Of a stretch of 64,000 nt of DNA, positions 51,702-61,350 are shown piece by piece. The DNA comes from Kistimonas asteriae (GTDB taxonomy: Bacteria; Pseudomonadota; Gammaproteobacteria; Pseudomonadales; Endozoicomonadaceae): NCBI RefSeq assembly GCF_018263925.1, contig NZ_JAEVHF010000002.1:186001-250000 (forward strand). The letters run 5' to 3'. A program made the position numbers and the translations under genes. A model generated the notes under the pieces. It was not told where the DNA came from. It made no database searches and saw only the letters and a list, made by a program, of their open reading frames with translations. Each line of letters starts with the position of its first letter. Positions within the stretch are counted from its first letter, which is position 1.

Positions 51702-54212
51702 GTGCAGCGCGTTCCAACAGGAATAAAATGGATAGTTCTAGGCGTTCTGGCGTGCTTTTCCTCTCATCATGGTTTTGCTGAAGAACCGGTTTTTCTGGCC
51801 AGCCTGGATCCGCCGGCAGGCTTTGCAGACCTTGCCATCCCCCAGCGTTCTCTGGTGGATATCTACTACGGCAATCGTTACCTGACGGCGCAGATCGCGA
51901 CCTACACACCGGCATGGATTCGCCTCTCCAATCCGGCGGAAGTGATTCGGCTGATCAGTGATTTGACAGACCCGGCGCTGATTGAGGCCACACTCACCGG
52001 AGAGCTCCAAACCCATAGTAGCGAAGTCTGTCCCCCGCAGGAAACCGAGGACTGCGGCCTGCTGCAACCGGTGGTGGCCGGCGTCATCTTTAATGAAGGC
52101 CGGTTCCGGCTGGATGTATTCGTCAATCGACAGTTTCTGTATACACGGGCGGCGGACGTACACCGTTATCTGCCACCGTCCGATGCGGGGCTTTCCCTGA
52201 TGCAGAACCTGAACGGGGTCTGGGCCGGCTCCAGCGCTGAAGACCGTGGGGATGATTACACCCTGTCCGGTTTAAGCCAATTTGCCTGGCGGGAGAACAG
52301 CCTGCACGTGAACTGGGACTACTCCCGCAACCTGCATTTTCAGGTTAACGATCTTTTTGTCCGCCGCAATTTTGCCGGTATGGAATACAGCGCAGGCATG
52401 ATCGGCAGCAGTGCCTTCGGGCTCAGCTTTACGCCGGACAGAACCCTGTTGGGCGCCCGGCTGGCAACATCGGACAATACCCGGACGGATACGGACTACA
52501 CCGGTGGCACTCCACTGGACGTCTTCCTGCCTACTCGGGGACGGGTCGAAATCTTTCGGGACGGACGCCTGATCACTTCCTGGTTTCTGGATGCGGGCAA
52601 CCAGCAGCTGGATACTTCATCGTTCCCCGCCGGCGCCTATGACATTGAGATAGTCATACTCAGTGAAAGCGGGCAGGTGATCAGCCGGGAAACCCGTTTC
52701 TTCGCCAAACAGTTCCAGCTGCCGCCGGAAGGTGAATGGGAGTATTTTGCCGAAACCGGGCGGGTGCTGGATCGTAATACTACGGATACCCTGCCTCCAG
52801 CCACCGACCAATGGTTGACCCGCGCCGGTGTCAGCCGACGCCTGGCGGGTACCCTTGCAGGCACCCTGGCAGTCGCGGCAGACCAGAATGACCGTTTGCT
52901 GGAGATGGGGTTGTTTCATATCGGTTATCACTATGAGGTGTCCCCCTCGGTGATGCTGGCGGATAACGGCGACCATGGGGTTAACCTGTTCGGCCGTCTC
53001 CGGTTGGGCATACTCTCGGCGAATGGCAGTTATCGCCGGTTGTGGCGGCGGGGAGCACCGGTGTCCATTGATGAGGCGGAGCAGACTGCACTGCTGGGCA
53101 ATGGCTTCCGGCAGGATAACCTGTCAGTCAGCGTACCGTTTCTTACGGGCACACTCAGTTACCGGTATAACGATAATCACCAGAGCGGTGGGAACGTTTA
53201 CCGTAGCCAAGGGCTGGACTACCGGGTGAACCTTTACCGCGCGCCGGATTACGACATTGACCTGAGCCTGGCCATCAGCCGTTCAGGGAATACGAAAATT
53301 GCACTGCTGGGAGTGGAGTTGGTTCGACGCAGCGACCACTGGATCTGGCGGGCAACCCCTCAGGCGGAAGTGTGGGACGTGGAGGGCGACCGCGACCGGC
53401 AGGATAACCTGGTGGTCTCGGCGAGCTGGGATGACCGTGACCTGTGGAACAGTTCCGTGCGAGCGGATGTCGGTGCGGAACTCGGCGACGGGGATGACCG
53501 GTACAATGCACGGCTGCAGGCGGGTAACCGCTGGGGGCGTGGTGACCTCAGCGTCAATCGGATACAGAGTGATTCGGGCTGGACGAACTTTTATGCTGCC
53601 AGCTTCAATACCAGCTTCCTGACAGATGGCGCGACCCTGGCTGTTGGCGGTGAGCATCCGGCAGACAGCGCGTTGGTGGTACAGGTCGGGGGGCGGCCCG
53701 GGGATGCCTTTGATGTTCGGGTGGACGGTCAGCGCAGAGGTTATGCGGTGGCAGGGCGGCCTTCGGTCATCCCGTTACCGCCTTTCCGGCAGTACAGAAT
53801 CAGCCTCAGTTCTGGCTCAGCCACGCTGTATGAGCTTGATGAGCGTGAGCGCAATGTCACACTCTACCCGGGCAATGTCGTGACGCTCGATTATGCGGCG
53901 ATTCCCCTGCGACTGCTGTTTGGCCGCCTGATGCTGCAGGGGCGCCCATTGGCAGATGTCCGCATTAACGGCGGCTTGGCGCCTTCACTGACGGATGACC
54001 TGGGCCTGTTTCAGCTGGAAAGCCGTGACGACACGAAAGCACTCTTTGTGGAACCGGGGAATGGCTGGCGTTGTCGGTTACCGCTGTCTGATGACAGCAG
54101 TACCGGCTACGTGCTGCAGATGGGGACGATTCATCTGGAGGACGCGGACTGTGAACGGCTCGTGGAAGGGCATTTGGCTGTGCACGGTTTGATGAGCAAT
54201 AAACAGCGATAA
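51702..54212 (+). CDS. Outer-membrane usher of alpha-type (CS1/EcpC-like) fimbriae
   Basis: An 836-residue usher that threads pilin subunits through the outer membrane. After a signal peptide (about 1-26) comes an N-terminal periplasmic domain, then a beta-barrel with many alternating aromatic strands. The family segment FLPTRGRVEIFRDGRLITSWFLDAGNQQLDTSSFPAGAYDIEIVI (about 268-312) resembles EcpC/TcfC. The C-terminus has LYPGNVVTLDYA, GRLMLQGRPLADVRINGG and FVEPGNGWRCRLPL. The start is a GTG. No periplasmic chaperone gene is in the window, though these systems need one. Confidence 0.85.
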   Translation: MQRVPTGIKWIVLGVLACFSSHHGFAEEPVFLASLDPPAGFADLAIPQRSLVDIYYGNRYLTAQIATYTPAWIRLSNPAEVIRLISDLTDPALIEATLTGELQTHSSEVCPPQETEDCGLLQPVVAGVIFNEGRFRLDVFVNRQFLYTRAADVHRYLPPSDAGLSLMQNLNGVWAGSSAEDRGDDYTLSGLSQFAWRENSLHVNWDYSRNLHFQVNDLFVRRNFAGMEYSAGMIGSSAFGLSFTPDRTLLGARLATSDNTRTDTDYTGGTPLDVFLPTRGRVEIFRDGRLITSWFLDAGNQQLDTSSFPAGAYDIEIVILSESGQVISRETRFFAKQFQLPPEGEWEYFAETGRVLDRNTTDTLPPATDQWLTRAGVSRRLAGTLAGTLAVAADQNDRLLEMGLFHIGYHYEVSPSVMLADNGDHGVNLFGRLRLGILSANGSYRRLWRRGAPVSIDEAEQTALLGNGFRQDNLSVSVPFLTGTLSYRYNDNHQSGGNVYRSQGLDYRVNLYRAPDYDIDLSLAISRSGNTKIALLGVELVRRSDHWIWRATPQAEVWDVEGDRDRQDNLVVSASWDDRDLWNSSVRADVGAELGDGDDRYNARLQAGNRWGRGDLSVNRIQSDSGWTNFYAASFNTSFLTDGATLAVGGEHPADSALVVQVGGRPGDAFDVRVDGQRRGYAVAGRPSVIPLPPFRQYRISLSSGSATLYELDERERNVTLYPGNVVTLDYAAIPLRLLFGRLMLQGRPLADVRINGGLAPSLTDDLGLFQLESRDDTKALFVEPGNGWRCRLPLSDDSSTGYVLQMGTIHLEDADCERLVEGHLAVHGLMSNKQR

Positions 54213-54267
54213 CGCTTGACAGTTTTAAACACACATTGGGTGTAGTCAGAACAGGTATTGGCTGCAC

Positions 54268-55722
54268 TTAAAGGATCATCGCCGCCAGCCAGGCGAATAT
54301 CACCATGCCGGTGTTGGCGTGTAGGAAGGTGGGAATAATGGAATCTTTAATCAGGTCGTGCTGGCCGTCGGCATTCAGGCCGGCAGAAGCCCCCAGTGTC
54401 AGGGTTGATGCGGGTGAACCGGCGTCGCCCAGTGCCGCAGAGGCGCCGAGCAGGGCAATGGTTGCCATGGGGGAAAAACCCATGTTGATACACAGCGGGA
54501 TATAGATCGGCGCAAGAATCGGCACGCTGGCAAACGAGTCCCCGAAACCGATGGTGATCAACAGGCCGACCAGTAGCATGACTATGGCGGCCAGCATCTG
54601 GTTGTCGCCCATCGCCTGGGCTGATGCCTGCACCAGGGGATCAATGTGTCCGGTGGCTTTCAGCACGCCGGCAAAGCCGGAGGCAATGGTGATGATGACG
54701 CAGATCTGCATCATCATCCGCAGCCCCTGCGTGAAAATGTCATCCTGCTCATGCCAGTGGAAAATGCCGGAAAAGGACAGCGTGATAAAACCGAGCAGTG
54801 CGCCTGCAATCAGCGAGTCGAAGAACAGCTGACCGGCCAGGGCGATGGCAAGGGCCAGCAGGGTCATCAGCAGCTGAAACGGTTTGATGTTCGGTGTGAC
54901 CGGAGCCGCTGCCAATGTCTGCTGGGGCGTGGATTGATAAACGCGGAGTTTCCGGTAACTGATGCAAACGGCAACTACCATCCCGCACAGTATGCCGCTG
55001 ACCGGCAGCACCATGGCTTTCAGTACCATGGTGGCTGTGACTGACAGCCCGTAATCCACCCCCGTGGCGTTCAGGTTTGCCAACAGAATGTCGTTGAGAA
55101 AAATGGCGCCGAACCCAAGGGGAATTAACAGGTAACTGATACTGATGGTGCAGACCAGGACACAGGCAACCGCACGACGATCAATGTTCAACCGATTAAA
55201 GACGCCCAGCAGCGGCGGAACCATCACCGGAATAAAGGCAATATGGACGGGCACCAGGTTCTGCGACAGCACCGATGCCCCAATAAACATGCCATACAAC
55301 AACACTTTCAGTTTGAAGCCACCCGAAGCGGAGGCTGATGGCTGATTGGCTGAAGCCAGCAACTTGCAGGCCAGCAGATCAATCAGGCCACTCCGGGCAA
55401 TGGCGACCGCCAGCGCGCCAATCATGACATAGGTAATACCGACCTGAGCACCGATCAGCAGATTGTCGTTCATGGCGTTGATGGTTTCCGGAATACTCAT
55501 GCCACTGTGGAGGCCGCCGGCCAGCGCCGCGGTGATCAGGGCAACTGCGACCGGCATTCTGACCAGGCACAGTACCACCATCATGAAGATGGCGAGTACC
55601 ACGGAATTCATGGGCAACCGATCCGGCTGAAAAATCAACAGGACAGCCAAGCACAGCGTGACCAGTCCGATGACAGGAGACAGGTAATCCTTAAAGCAGG
55701 AGTTCAGCGGTTTAACGTGCAT
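54268..55722 (-). CDS. NhaC-like Na+/H+ antiporter family transporter
   Basis: A 484-residue membrane protein with about twelve segments. LVPVHIAFIPVMVPPLLG, a GFGDSFASVPILAPIYIPLCINMGFSPMATIALLGASAALGDAGSPASTLTLGASAGLNADGQHD region late in the chain and early VGITYVMIGALAVAIARSG match the NhaC/Na+-H+ antiporter group. Substrate could be Na+/H+ or an organic acid. It is a single gene, convergent with the usher. Confidence 0.8.
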   Translation of the reverse strand: MHVKPLNSCFKDYLSPVIGLVTLCLAVLLIFQPDRLPMNSVVLAIFMMVVLCLVRMPVAVALITAALAGGLHSGMSIPETINAMNDNLLIGAQVGITYVMIGALAVAIARSGLIDLLACKLLASANQPSASASGGFKLKVLLYGMFIGASVLSQNLVPVHIAFIPVMVPPLLGVFNRLNIDRRAVACVLVCTISISYLLIPLGFGAIFLNDILLANLNATGVDYGLSVTATMVLKAMVLPVSGILCGMVVAVCISYRKLRVYQSTPQQTLAAAPVTPNIKPFQLLMTLLALAIALAGQLFFDSLIAGALLGFITLSFSGIFHWHEQDDIFTQGLRMMMQICVIITIASGFAGVLKATGHIDPLVQASAQAMGDNQMLAAIVMLLVGLLITIGFGDSFASVPILAPIYIPLCINMGFSPMATIALLGASAALGDAGSPASTLTLGASAGLNADGQHDLIKDSIIPTFLHANTGMVIFAWLAAMIL

Positions 55723-56175
55723 GAGGCGTCTGAGCTAATAATGAAATCAATTTCATGGGTTATTGAAAACCGGTAAATCGCACAGACACATACAATAGGA
55801 AAGAAATCGGTATTTATTAATATAAATACTGAAAATTGTTCAGAAGAGGGTAGGTGGCTTACAGGTATAGCCTGGAAGATGGGAGTCAGAAGAAAGGTGG
55901 GCGTCGGGTTCTGTGAGTGACGTCTGTTGATGGGCTCATGAGACGTGCAATGCATGGCGTAATGCGCTGTAGAGGCCAGAGAGTACCTGTCTGCCTGCGT
56001 CCACCACAGCGCAGGCAGGAGGTCTTTGTTTATAAAGGGAGATATTTGGAGGTTTATGATAGGCGCATACGTATCAATACGACCGATTACATGCTGCCAC
56101 TTGGTTAAGATAAATCACTACCTGTCAGCTGGTTTATGGAAGTATTGCTGAAAAGCTTTTAAGTGACTTTGCAGT
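55723..56175. other. Intergenic stretch with one hairpin
   Basis: About 450 bases between the antiporter start and the NERD gene end. CTGCCTGCG (55991-55999) pairs with CGCAGGCAG (56010-56018) and is followed by GAGGTCTTTGTTT, a possible terminator for an unseen short plus-strand transcript. A 63-codon open frame at 55917-56108 shows no protein-like features. The first part is AT-rich promoter-like DNA. Confidence 0.35.
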
Positions 56176-56976
56176 TTAGTGCACTTCACTTGATTCAGTG
56201 GCTATGTGGCGGACTGCCGCCTTGCACTTGGGAAACTGGCTGCAACCCCAGAACTGACTGCCTGCATTCGTACCCTTTTTGGCCGTACGCAGAACCATGT
56301 TGCTTCCGCATTTTGGGCAAAGTTTTTCAGATGATTTTTTGCGTTTGATTTCCCTTACATGCTCAACATGCGCTTTGTTAGTTTTATAGCCTGGCTCAAG
56401 CTTGCCTGTATTGATCTGCTTTATAACCCCGCTCACTTCAGAGCGAGAAAGCACAGGTGTTGTTTTTGACTTGATGAAGCGGATTAAGCCGCCTGCGTAG
56501 GTTATATTTTCAGGCATCGGTGTTTTGAGGATGCTGTCTCCCACGAAAACGATTACAGAGAACAGATTATCTGGATCAATGTTCAGGAGTGAGGCCAACA
56601 CCTTGGTATGTTTGTAATTCTGGTGTAGTGGATTTTGAAACCTGCTTGTATGTTTGAATATTTTTTGAGTCCATTGCTGTTGGTTTTCTGAGCCAAATAT
56701 CCAGCCCTTCATGTTTTTAGTTTCAATCACGAATATGCCAAATTCTGACACAATGATGTGATCTATTTGAGTGCTGCCCTTCTCTGTTGGCAGCGTTACG
56801 TTCTTTATGAGCCGGTATTTGTGCTTGTCTAACAGGAGTTTAATAACTGTGTTTACAATGAATTCACCAAGAACTCCTTTGAACCATGCAGACTTGGCTA
56901 CTGCAATTATGATTAGTAGTGGTATGAAGTAGGCAAATGTAGCGAACACATTTTTTATTATTGGTGAGAAATCCAT
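56176..56976 (-). CDS. NERD-domain nuclease-like membrane protein with topoisomerase zinc ribbon
   Basis: A 266-residue protein. An N-terminal membrane segment (about 8-29) is followed by a NERD domain (about 33-150) with KGSTQIDHIIVSEFGIFVIETKNMKGW, where the D...E-x-K residues are the nuclease-like core. Residues about 222-260 form a topoisomerase-type C4 zinc ribbon (CPKCGSNMVLR...GSQFWGCSQFPKC). This pairing occurs in DNA-processing and sometimes defence-related proteins. It borders an integrative element. Function unproven. Confidence 0.87.
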   Translation of the reverse strand: MDFSPIIKNVFATFAYFIPLLIIIAVAKSAWFKGVLGEFIVNTVIKLLLDKHKYRLIKNVTLPTEKGSTQIDHIIVSEFGIFVIETKNMKGWIFGSENQQQWTQKIFKHTSRFQNPLHQNYKHTKVLASLLNIDPDNLFSVIVFVGDSILKTPMPENITYAGGLIRFIKSKTTPVLSRSEVSGVIKQINTGKLEPGYKTNKAHVEHVREIKRKKSSEKLCPKCGSNMVLRTAKKGTNAGSQFWGCSQFPKCKAAVRHIATESSEVH

Positions 56977-57223
56977 TCAAGATTAACTCTATATTTTGTT
57001 TGTTGATTAAGGGCTCGTGTTATCGACGATTCGATCAAGCATCTAACCACAAAACCTGCATGTAGACTATGGTTTCAATTGCTTACAGGTTGCCGAATGT
57101 AATGGGCGACTGACGCGTGAACGATGTGATGAATATAGGAACTCTGATCGTGTCTTATGACTAACTATTGAAGACCTGGGGAAATGTAGGAAAAAGAGAT
57201 GAAGACTAAGGCGAGGATTTTTA
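56977..57223. other. Intergenic stretch before the attachment site
   Basis: About 250 bases containing the NERD gene promoter region and the chromosomal flank of the integration site. I see no gene or repeat. Confidence 0.35.
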
Positions 57224-57267
57224 TGGCGCACCCTAGAGGATTCGAACCTCTGACCTCTGCCTCCGGA
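57224..57267 (-). tRNA. tRNA-Arg(CCG) 3' fragment: left attachment site of the integrative element
   Basis: On the minus strand this reads from the anticodon region CTCCGGAGG through GGTTCGAATCC to the CCA end, i.e. the 3' part of a tRNA-Arg. The 5' half and matching acceptor strand are absent, so it is not a whole tRNA. A tyrosine integrase starts 215 bp away. This is the typical att duplicate left when an element integrates in a tRNA 3' end; the intact tRNA should be at the far end, outside the window. Confidence 0.85.
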
Positions 57268-57482
57268 GTGTCGTCAGGCCTAACATTCCCAGTTATTTCC
57301 AGACAATTCAGTAATTGTTATATTTATCTTAACACATTGAAAAATAAGGATTATTTAAAGGTGTGTTTGTTGTTTCCTGTTGTATGGTGTTGTCTTGGGT
57401 TGTTTAGGATTAAGTGGAAATGTAGTGGAAAAAGCAAAATAACAAGGCAGTGGTCGTTCACTGCAGAAAATACAGGGATTGA

Positions 57483-58820
57483 ATGATGGGCAGGAGCCAC
57501 AATCGACAAAATTTAACCAACACTGTAATCAGCAATTTAATTATCAAAGATAAAAATTATAAGGTCTGGGATGAAGGGCAGAAGGGCTTGTATTTGCTCG
57601 TTAGTAAAACCGGAACCAAGACTTATTACGTCAGTTACATTTTGCCGGCCACCAAGCGCAGGGTTGATTATAAACTGGGCCGTGAGACGGTGATGACGCC
57701 AGCTGAAGCAAGAAAGGAAGCCAGGGTTAAGTTGGGTGAGGTTGCCAAGGGTGTTGATATTCAGCAGCAACGTATCCTCGACAGACAGGCCGAAAGACAG
57801 AGTCGCAGCCGTACACTTGGCGTTTTTGTTGAGCAGATTTACCTGCCTTGGGCAAAACAGCACCGTAAGTCCTGGGAGGGCAATATCAAAAGGGTTCGTG
57901 CCCTGTTTACGGGCTGGTTCAATCTGCCACTAACTGATATTACGGTGAAGCGTGTGACTGAGTGGCGGACAAGACAATTAGCCAAAGGATTGAAACCAAG
58001 CTGCATCAATCGTGATGTTAATAGGCTGTCAGGCATTTTGACTCAAGCCGTTGAAATGGGTGTGATTGATGAATCGCCCCTGAGAGGCTTCAAAAAGCTT
58101 AAGGTTGATCAAAAGAAGCGTATTCGGTATTTGTCAGACGATGAGGAACATCGTCTGAGAGCCTCTCTGATGGCCCGTGAAAAGGATTTACGCCAACGAC
58201 GTGATCGGTTTAATCAGTGGTTGTTGGATCGTCACAAGCCACCGCTGGAAAGACTGGATGGCGAGTTTGCTGACCATGTTCGACCAATGGTGCTATTAGC
58301 TCTGAATACAGGTATGCGAATCGGAGAAATTTTTAACCTCCAATGGAAGCATATCGATTGGAGTAACCGGAGTATCACGGTCGACGGTCAGGGCAGTAAA
58401 AACGGTCAGACAAGACACATTGCAATGACTGACGAGGCCTACGATGTGTTGCGTAAGTGGCGTAAACAGAACACCGCACACCTGCTGGTATTTTGCAGTC
58501 CAAAAACAGGCGACAAGTTAGACAATATTAACTCTGCGTGGACGTCTGTGCGTGAAACCGCTGAACTGTATGCACCCTATGATCCGGATTTACATTTCCG
58601 TTTTCACGATTTACGACATTCATTTGCAAGCCATCTCGTTATGGAAGGGGTCGATCTGAACTGTGTGCGCGAATTGTTGGGCCATGAATCCATTGATATG
58701 ACGTTGAAGTATGCGCACTTGGCACCTAAGAACAAAGAAACAGCAATTAATGCGCTTAATAAGAGACTGCAGAAAAGACAGCAGTCTGAGACGGACAAAG
58801 GTCAGCTATTGTCCGAGTAG
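57483..58820 (+). CDS. int: Tyrosine-type integrase
   Basis: A 445-residue site-specific recombinase. It has an N-terminal arm-binding/DUF4102-like part (KNYKVWDEGQKGLYLLVSKTGTKTYYVSYI), a core-binding domain and a catalytic domain with Arg in TGMRIGEIF, His-x-x-Arg in HDLRHSFASHL, His in LLGHES and nucleophile Tyr in LKYAHLAP. AGGG lies before the ATG pair at 57483/57486. It reads away from the tRNA-Arg fragment and probably catalyses integration there. Confidence 0.96.
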   Translation: MMGRSHNRQNLTNTVISNLIIKDKNYKVWDEGQKGLYLLVSKTGTKTYYVSYILPATKRRVDYKLGRETVMTPAEARKEARVKLGEVAKGVDIQQQRILDRQAERQSRSRTLGVFVEQIYLPWAKQHRKSWEGNIKRVRALFTGWFNLPLTDITVKRVTEWRTRQLAKGLKPSCINRDVNRLSGILTQAVEMGVIDESPLRGFKKLKVDQKKRIRYLSDDEEHRLRASLMAREKDLRQRRDRFNQWLLDRHKPPLERLDGEFADHVRPMVLLALNTGMRIGEIFNLQWKHIDWSNRSITVDGQGSKNGQTRHIAMTDEAYDVLRKWRKQNTAHLLVFCSPKTGDKLDNINSAWTSVRETAELYAPYDPDLHFRFHDLRHSFASHLVMEGVDLNCVRELLGHESIDMTLKYAHLAPKNKETAINALNKRLQKRQQSETDKGQLLSE

Positions 58821-58943
58821 AAAGTTGTACGGGGCTTTGCTGATCGTGATGCCCCGCTATATACGTGAATGGGGTTAGTTCGCGTTTAGTTGGCTGTATG
58901 TTTATATCTAGTTGGCTATATGTTCGTTTGTATTTACCTAGTC

Positions 58944-59687
58944 CTATATTGGTTCGGCATTCAGCAAGAAGGGTAAGTTTACTGGATGCTCGATAAATTC
59001 ACGCCAAGGGTCGTCTGAAGCGATTCGATTACAGCGTGCCTCAAGCTCACACATCAGAGCATCTATGCCCCCATATTCGTCTATTGTGCTGATAATCTGC
59101 TCATCAAGCTCAGGTGAGAGTTGATGCCATGCAAGGTGAAGCGGCCAGTCTTGTTGATCAATGATTGTTTGCCACCTGGATAAGAATGCAGATAAAAGTG
59201 AGTTGCCGTTTGTTCGAGCGTGCGTTGAAAATGCACTTTTTGAATTTTTTTCTGTTGTCATCTTTTGAGTATTCTTATGTGTATTGTATGAATTAGTTTC
59301 CCCGTTTGGGGTATACATATTGGTCTTTTGGGACGAATCATCTTGCTCTTCTGAACATTTAAATTTATCCCTTTCGGCTAACTTCATTTCTAAGTTATGT
59401 TGAAAAAACATTACCTTGTAGTACGTGCGCTGCGGTATGCCCTGGTTACGGGTAGTGACGAAGTGTTTGTCGATAAGTAATTTTTTGGCATTGCGCATTG
59501 CTTTCACACCTATCCCTAACTCTGTTGCCAGTTCATTATCTGTTTTGTACAGCAATGGGCCTGATCGACGTTCCCACCAGTACCAGAGTTGGGCTAGTAA
59601 AATTGCACTGATTACTGATCCAGTCAGTTTTTTTAGTTCAGGCATGTAGGGCACCACACGTAATTTGTTTTGGTCTGCGGTATCCAT
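58944..59687 (-). CDS. Winged-helix protein, probable element replication or regulatory protein
   Basis: A 247-residue protein. The N-terminal half contains a winged-helix pattern (ILLAQLWYWWERRSGPLLYKTDNELATELGIGVKAMRNAKKLLIDKHFVTT), as found in replication-initiation or phage-type regulatory proteins of mobile elements. The middle is a Ser/Thr/Asn linker and the C-terminal about 80 residues are helical. Exact family not assigned. The minus-strand orientation matches the AlpA-like gene just upstream. Confidence 0.6.
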   Translation of the reverse strand: MDTADQNKLRVVPYMPELKKLTGSVISAILLAQLWYWWERRSGPLLYKTDNELATELGIGVKAMRNAKKLLIDKHFVTTRNQGIPQRTYYKVMFFQHNLEMKLAERDKFKCSEEQDDSSQKTNMYTPNGETNSYNTHKNTQKMTTEKNSKSAFSTHARTNGNSLLSAFLSRWQTIIDQQDWPLHLAWHQLSPELDEQIISTIDEYGGIDALMCELEARCNRIASDDPWREFIEHPVNLPFLLNAEPI

Positions 59688-59809
59688 AAGGTCATCATTG
59701 GTCTGTTTGTTGTTGTCAGTATGTTCAGCACTGTGTGAAACGCGATTGCTGACAGGTTGGTATAGTGGGCTCGTACATAACGGCTGATTACTGAACGAGC
59801 CTGATGTAA

Positions 59810-60058
59810 TTACTTTTGTTCTAGCTCTGCCAGTGTTCGGACTTTGACAAACTCATTAAACCAGTTGTCAAGGTCACTACATGGATAGATGACCTTACGG
59901 CCGATCTTGATGAATTGTGGTCCTGTGACGCCGTTGACTGCTCCTTGTGACCTCAGTTTATTCAGGAATTCAGTGGACACACCACATCGTTTGGCAGCCT
60001 CTCGTACGGAATAACCAAGTCTGTGATCGCGATGCCCGTTTAGGTCCTTATCTATCAT
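59810..60058 (-). CDS. AlpA/MerR-like helix-turn-helix regulator or excisionase
   Basis: An 82-residue DNA-binding protein: LGYSVREAAKRCGVSTEFLNKLRSQG (about 14-39), then QFIKIGRKVIYPCSDLDNWFNEF, the helix-turn-helix plus wing of AlpA-type or excisionase-like proteins. Such proteins steer excision in tRNA-linked islands. It is 122 bp upstream of the winged-helix gene, on the same strand. Confidence 0.82.
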   Translation of the reverse strand: MIDKDLNGHRDHRLGYSVREAAKRCGVSTEFLNKLRSQGAVNGVTGPQFIKIGRKVIYPCSDLDNWFNEFVKVRTLAELEQK

Positions 60059-60477
60059 TTACACATCCTTATATTTTGATCTTACTGTTAAGAACAGCAA
60101 TGCCTGTATCTGCGAGGCATGCGCTTTTATAGAGCTGAATACTAGCCCGATTACGAAATCAAAATGTGTCTCATCAATATAAATATTTACCTTTTAAGGA
60201 TAATAACGTAACTTATCAGTCTGATTTTGTATGATTAGAATTGTGTTTTATTTTCCAGCATGCCCAGCAGTTAAATTTTTATTTTTGATAAAAAGCCTTC
60301 ACTGCCAGGGAACGCTGTGTGATTGCACAACACCTCCTTTGCGAAATTGGATTAAATGCCGCTATATGTAAAACCTTAAGGTTTTTTGCATATGAAAAGC
60401 TTATAGCTTACTCAATATTAAGCCCCCTGTTTTTTTGTTGAAGTTATAGAAGTTGTTGTTTTCTGCCTTTCGCGGCG
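60059..60477. other. Intergenic regulatory-looking stretch in the island
   Basis: About 420 AT-rich bases without a supported gene. It includes a perfect 16-bp palindrome, AAAACCTTAAGGTTTT at 60370-60385, with TATGTA and TGCATA flanks. The minus-strand regulator's promoter is probably near 60070-60160. No RNA gene is seen. Confidence 0.4.
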
Positions 60478-60987
60478 CTAGTCTTCATCATCGAAAAGGC
60501 AACGGTTCATCCCTGGTTGCTCAAGAGACTGACTATGTCTTGTGCGCAGTCTTCGTATGTAATCATGCATGCTTTCTGGGTTGCAGTTGCTGAGAGCCTC
60601 TGCGTTTCCTATAACTTCGAAGATGAAGTTGTGTGCCTCTTCAGCGCTGATCCAATACAGTGTGCGTGTTGTGCCATCTGGGTGCGATATTTGCTCAGGT
60701 CTCGCTAGCAACGTGCCATTCGCAATGTACCGATAGATGCGTTCATAGTTCTTGTATGCCAAATCATATTGTTTTTTAAGCTTTATAGCCTTGAGACTGT
60801 CCTCCTTTTCGAATTGCCCAATAGAGACCTTCATAGTGTTGAAGTCAGCAATAGCATGTTGCCCTGCAGCAAGTAGAGCAACCTGCTCACTTTCATATTC
60901 CGTATTAGCAATAATGTCTTTGATAGTATCGTAATCGATCTTCATATAAACATCCGATGTTTTGTTATGACGATTTAAGACTGCCAT
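60478..60987 (-). CDS. Hypothetical island protein
   Basis: Up to 169 residues, helical and charged, with NYERIYRYIANGTLLARPEQISHPDGTTRTLYWISAEEAHNFIFEVIGNAEAL in the middle; family not recognised. The start may be ATG 60987 or ATG 60945 (MKIDYDTIKDIIANT), neither with a good ribosome site. It is divergent from hsdR across about 360 bp. It could be a regulator or a defence-linked accessory, but nothing proves it. Confidence 0.5.
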   Translation of the reverse strand: MAVLNRHNKTSDVYMKIDYDTIKDIIANTEYESEQVALLAAGQHAIADFNTMKVSIGQFEKEDSLKAIKLKKQYDLAYKNYERIYRYIANGTLLARPEQISHPDGTTRTLYWISAEEAHNFIFEVIGNAEALSNCNPESMHDYIRRLRTRHSQSLEQPGMNRCLFDDED

Positions 60988-61350
60988 ATATTTGATAAAT
61001 AAAAAACCTGAGGGAATTGTAAAGGTTCAAGCAAATTTCATTGTGAAATTTTGCAATGAAGCTGAATTTTTATGGATTTTAATAACGAAAACAAGAAAGA
61101 ATTATTAAATTTAATAATGACAAATCTAAAAAAATCTGAAACAGCACGATTATTTATAGGTGTCGTCTATCTGGGTTTGGCTTTTGATTGATATATATCA
61201 TCAAAATGACTGGCAAGTGTTACTTTGTCATGTCAACGCACGTTGTTTGATGAAGTTGTTTGTGGTGAGACCTCTATATATCTACCTGTGAACCTGAATT
61301 AACATAGGCACACTAAACGACAGTGTGTGGTTCAGGGGCAGGAGATTGCT
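60988..61350. other. Divergent promoter region of hsdR
   Basis: About 360 AT-rich bases between the unknown minus-strand gene and hsdR. TTCATTG and CAATGAA form a 7-bp inverted repeat near 61040-61060 that could be an operator. Several TATAAT-like stretches exist. No gene is supported. Confidence 0.4.

Noticed and set aside
55917-56108. 63-codon plus-strand frame in the gap after the antiporter
   Set aside because: No ribosome site, no family resemblance and it spans a strong hairpin.
57199-57486. 95-codon plus-strand frame containing PRGFEPLTSASGV
   Set aside because: This is the well-known false translation across the complement of a tRNA 3' end; the DNA is the tRNA-Arg fragment and attachment site.
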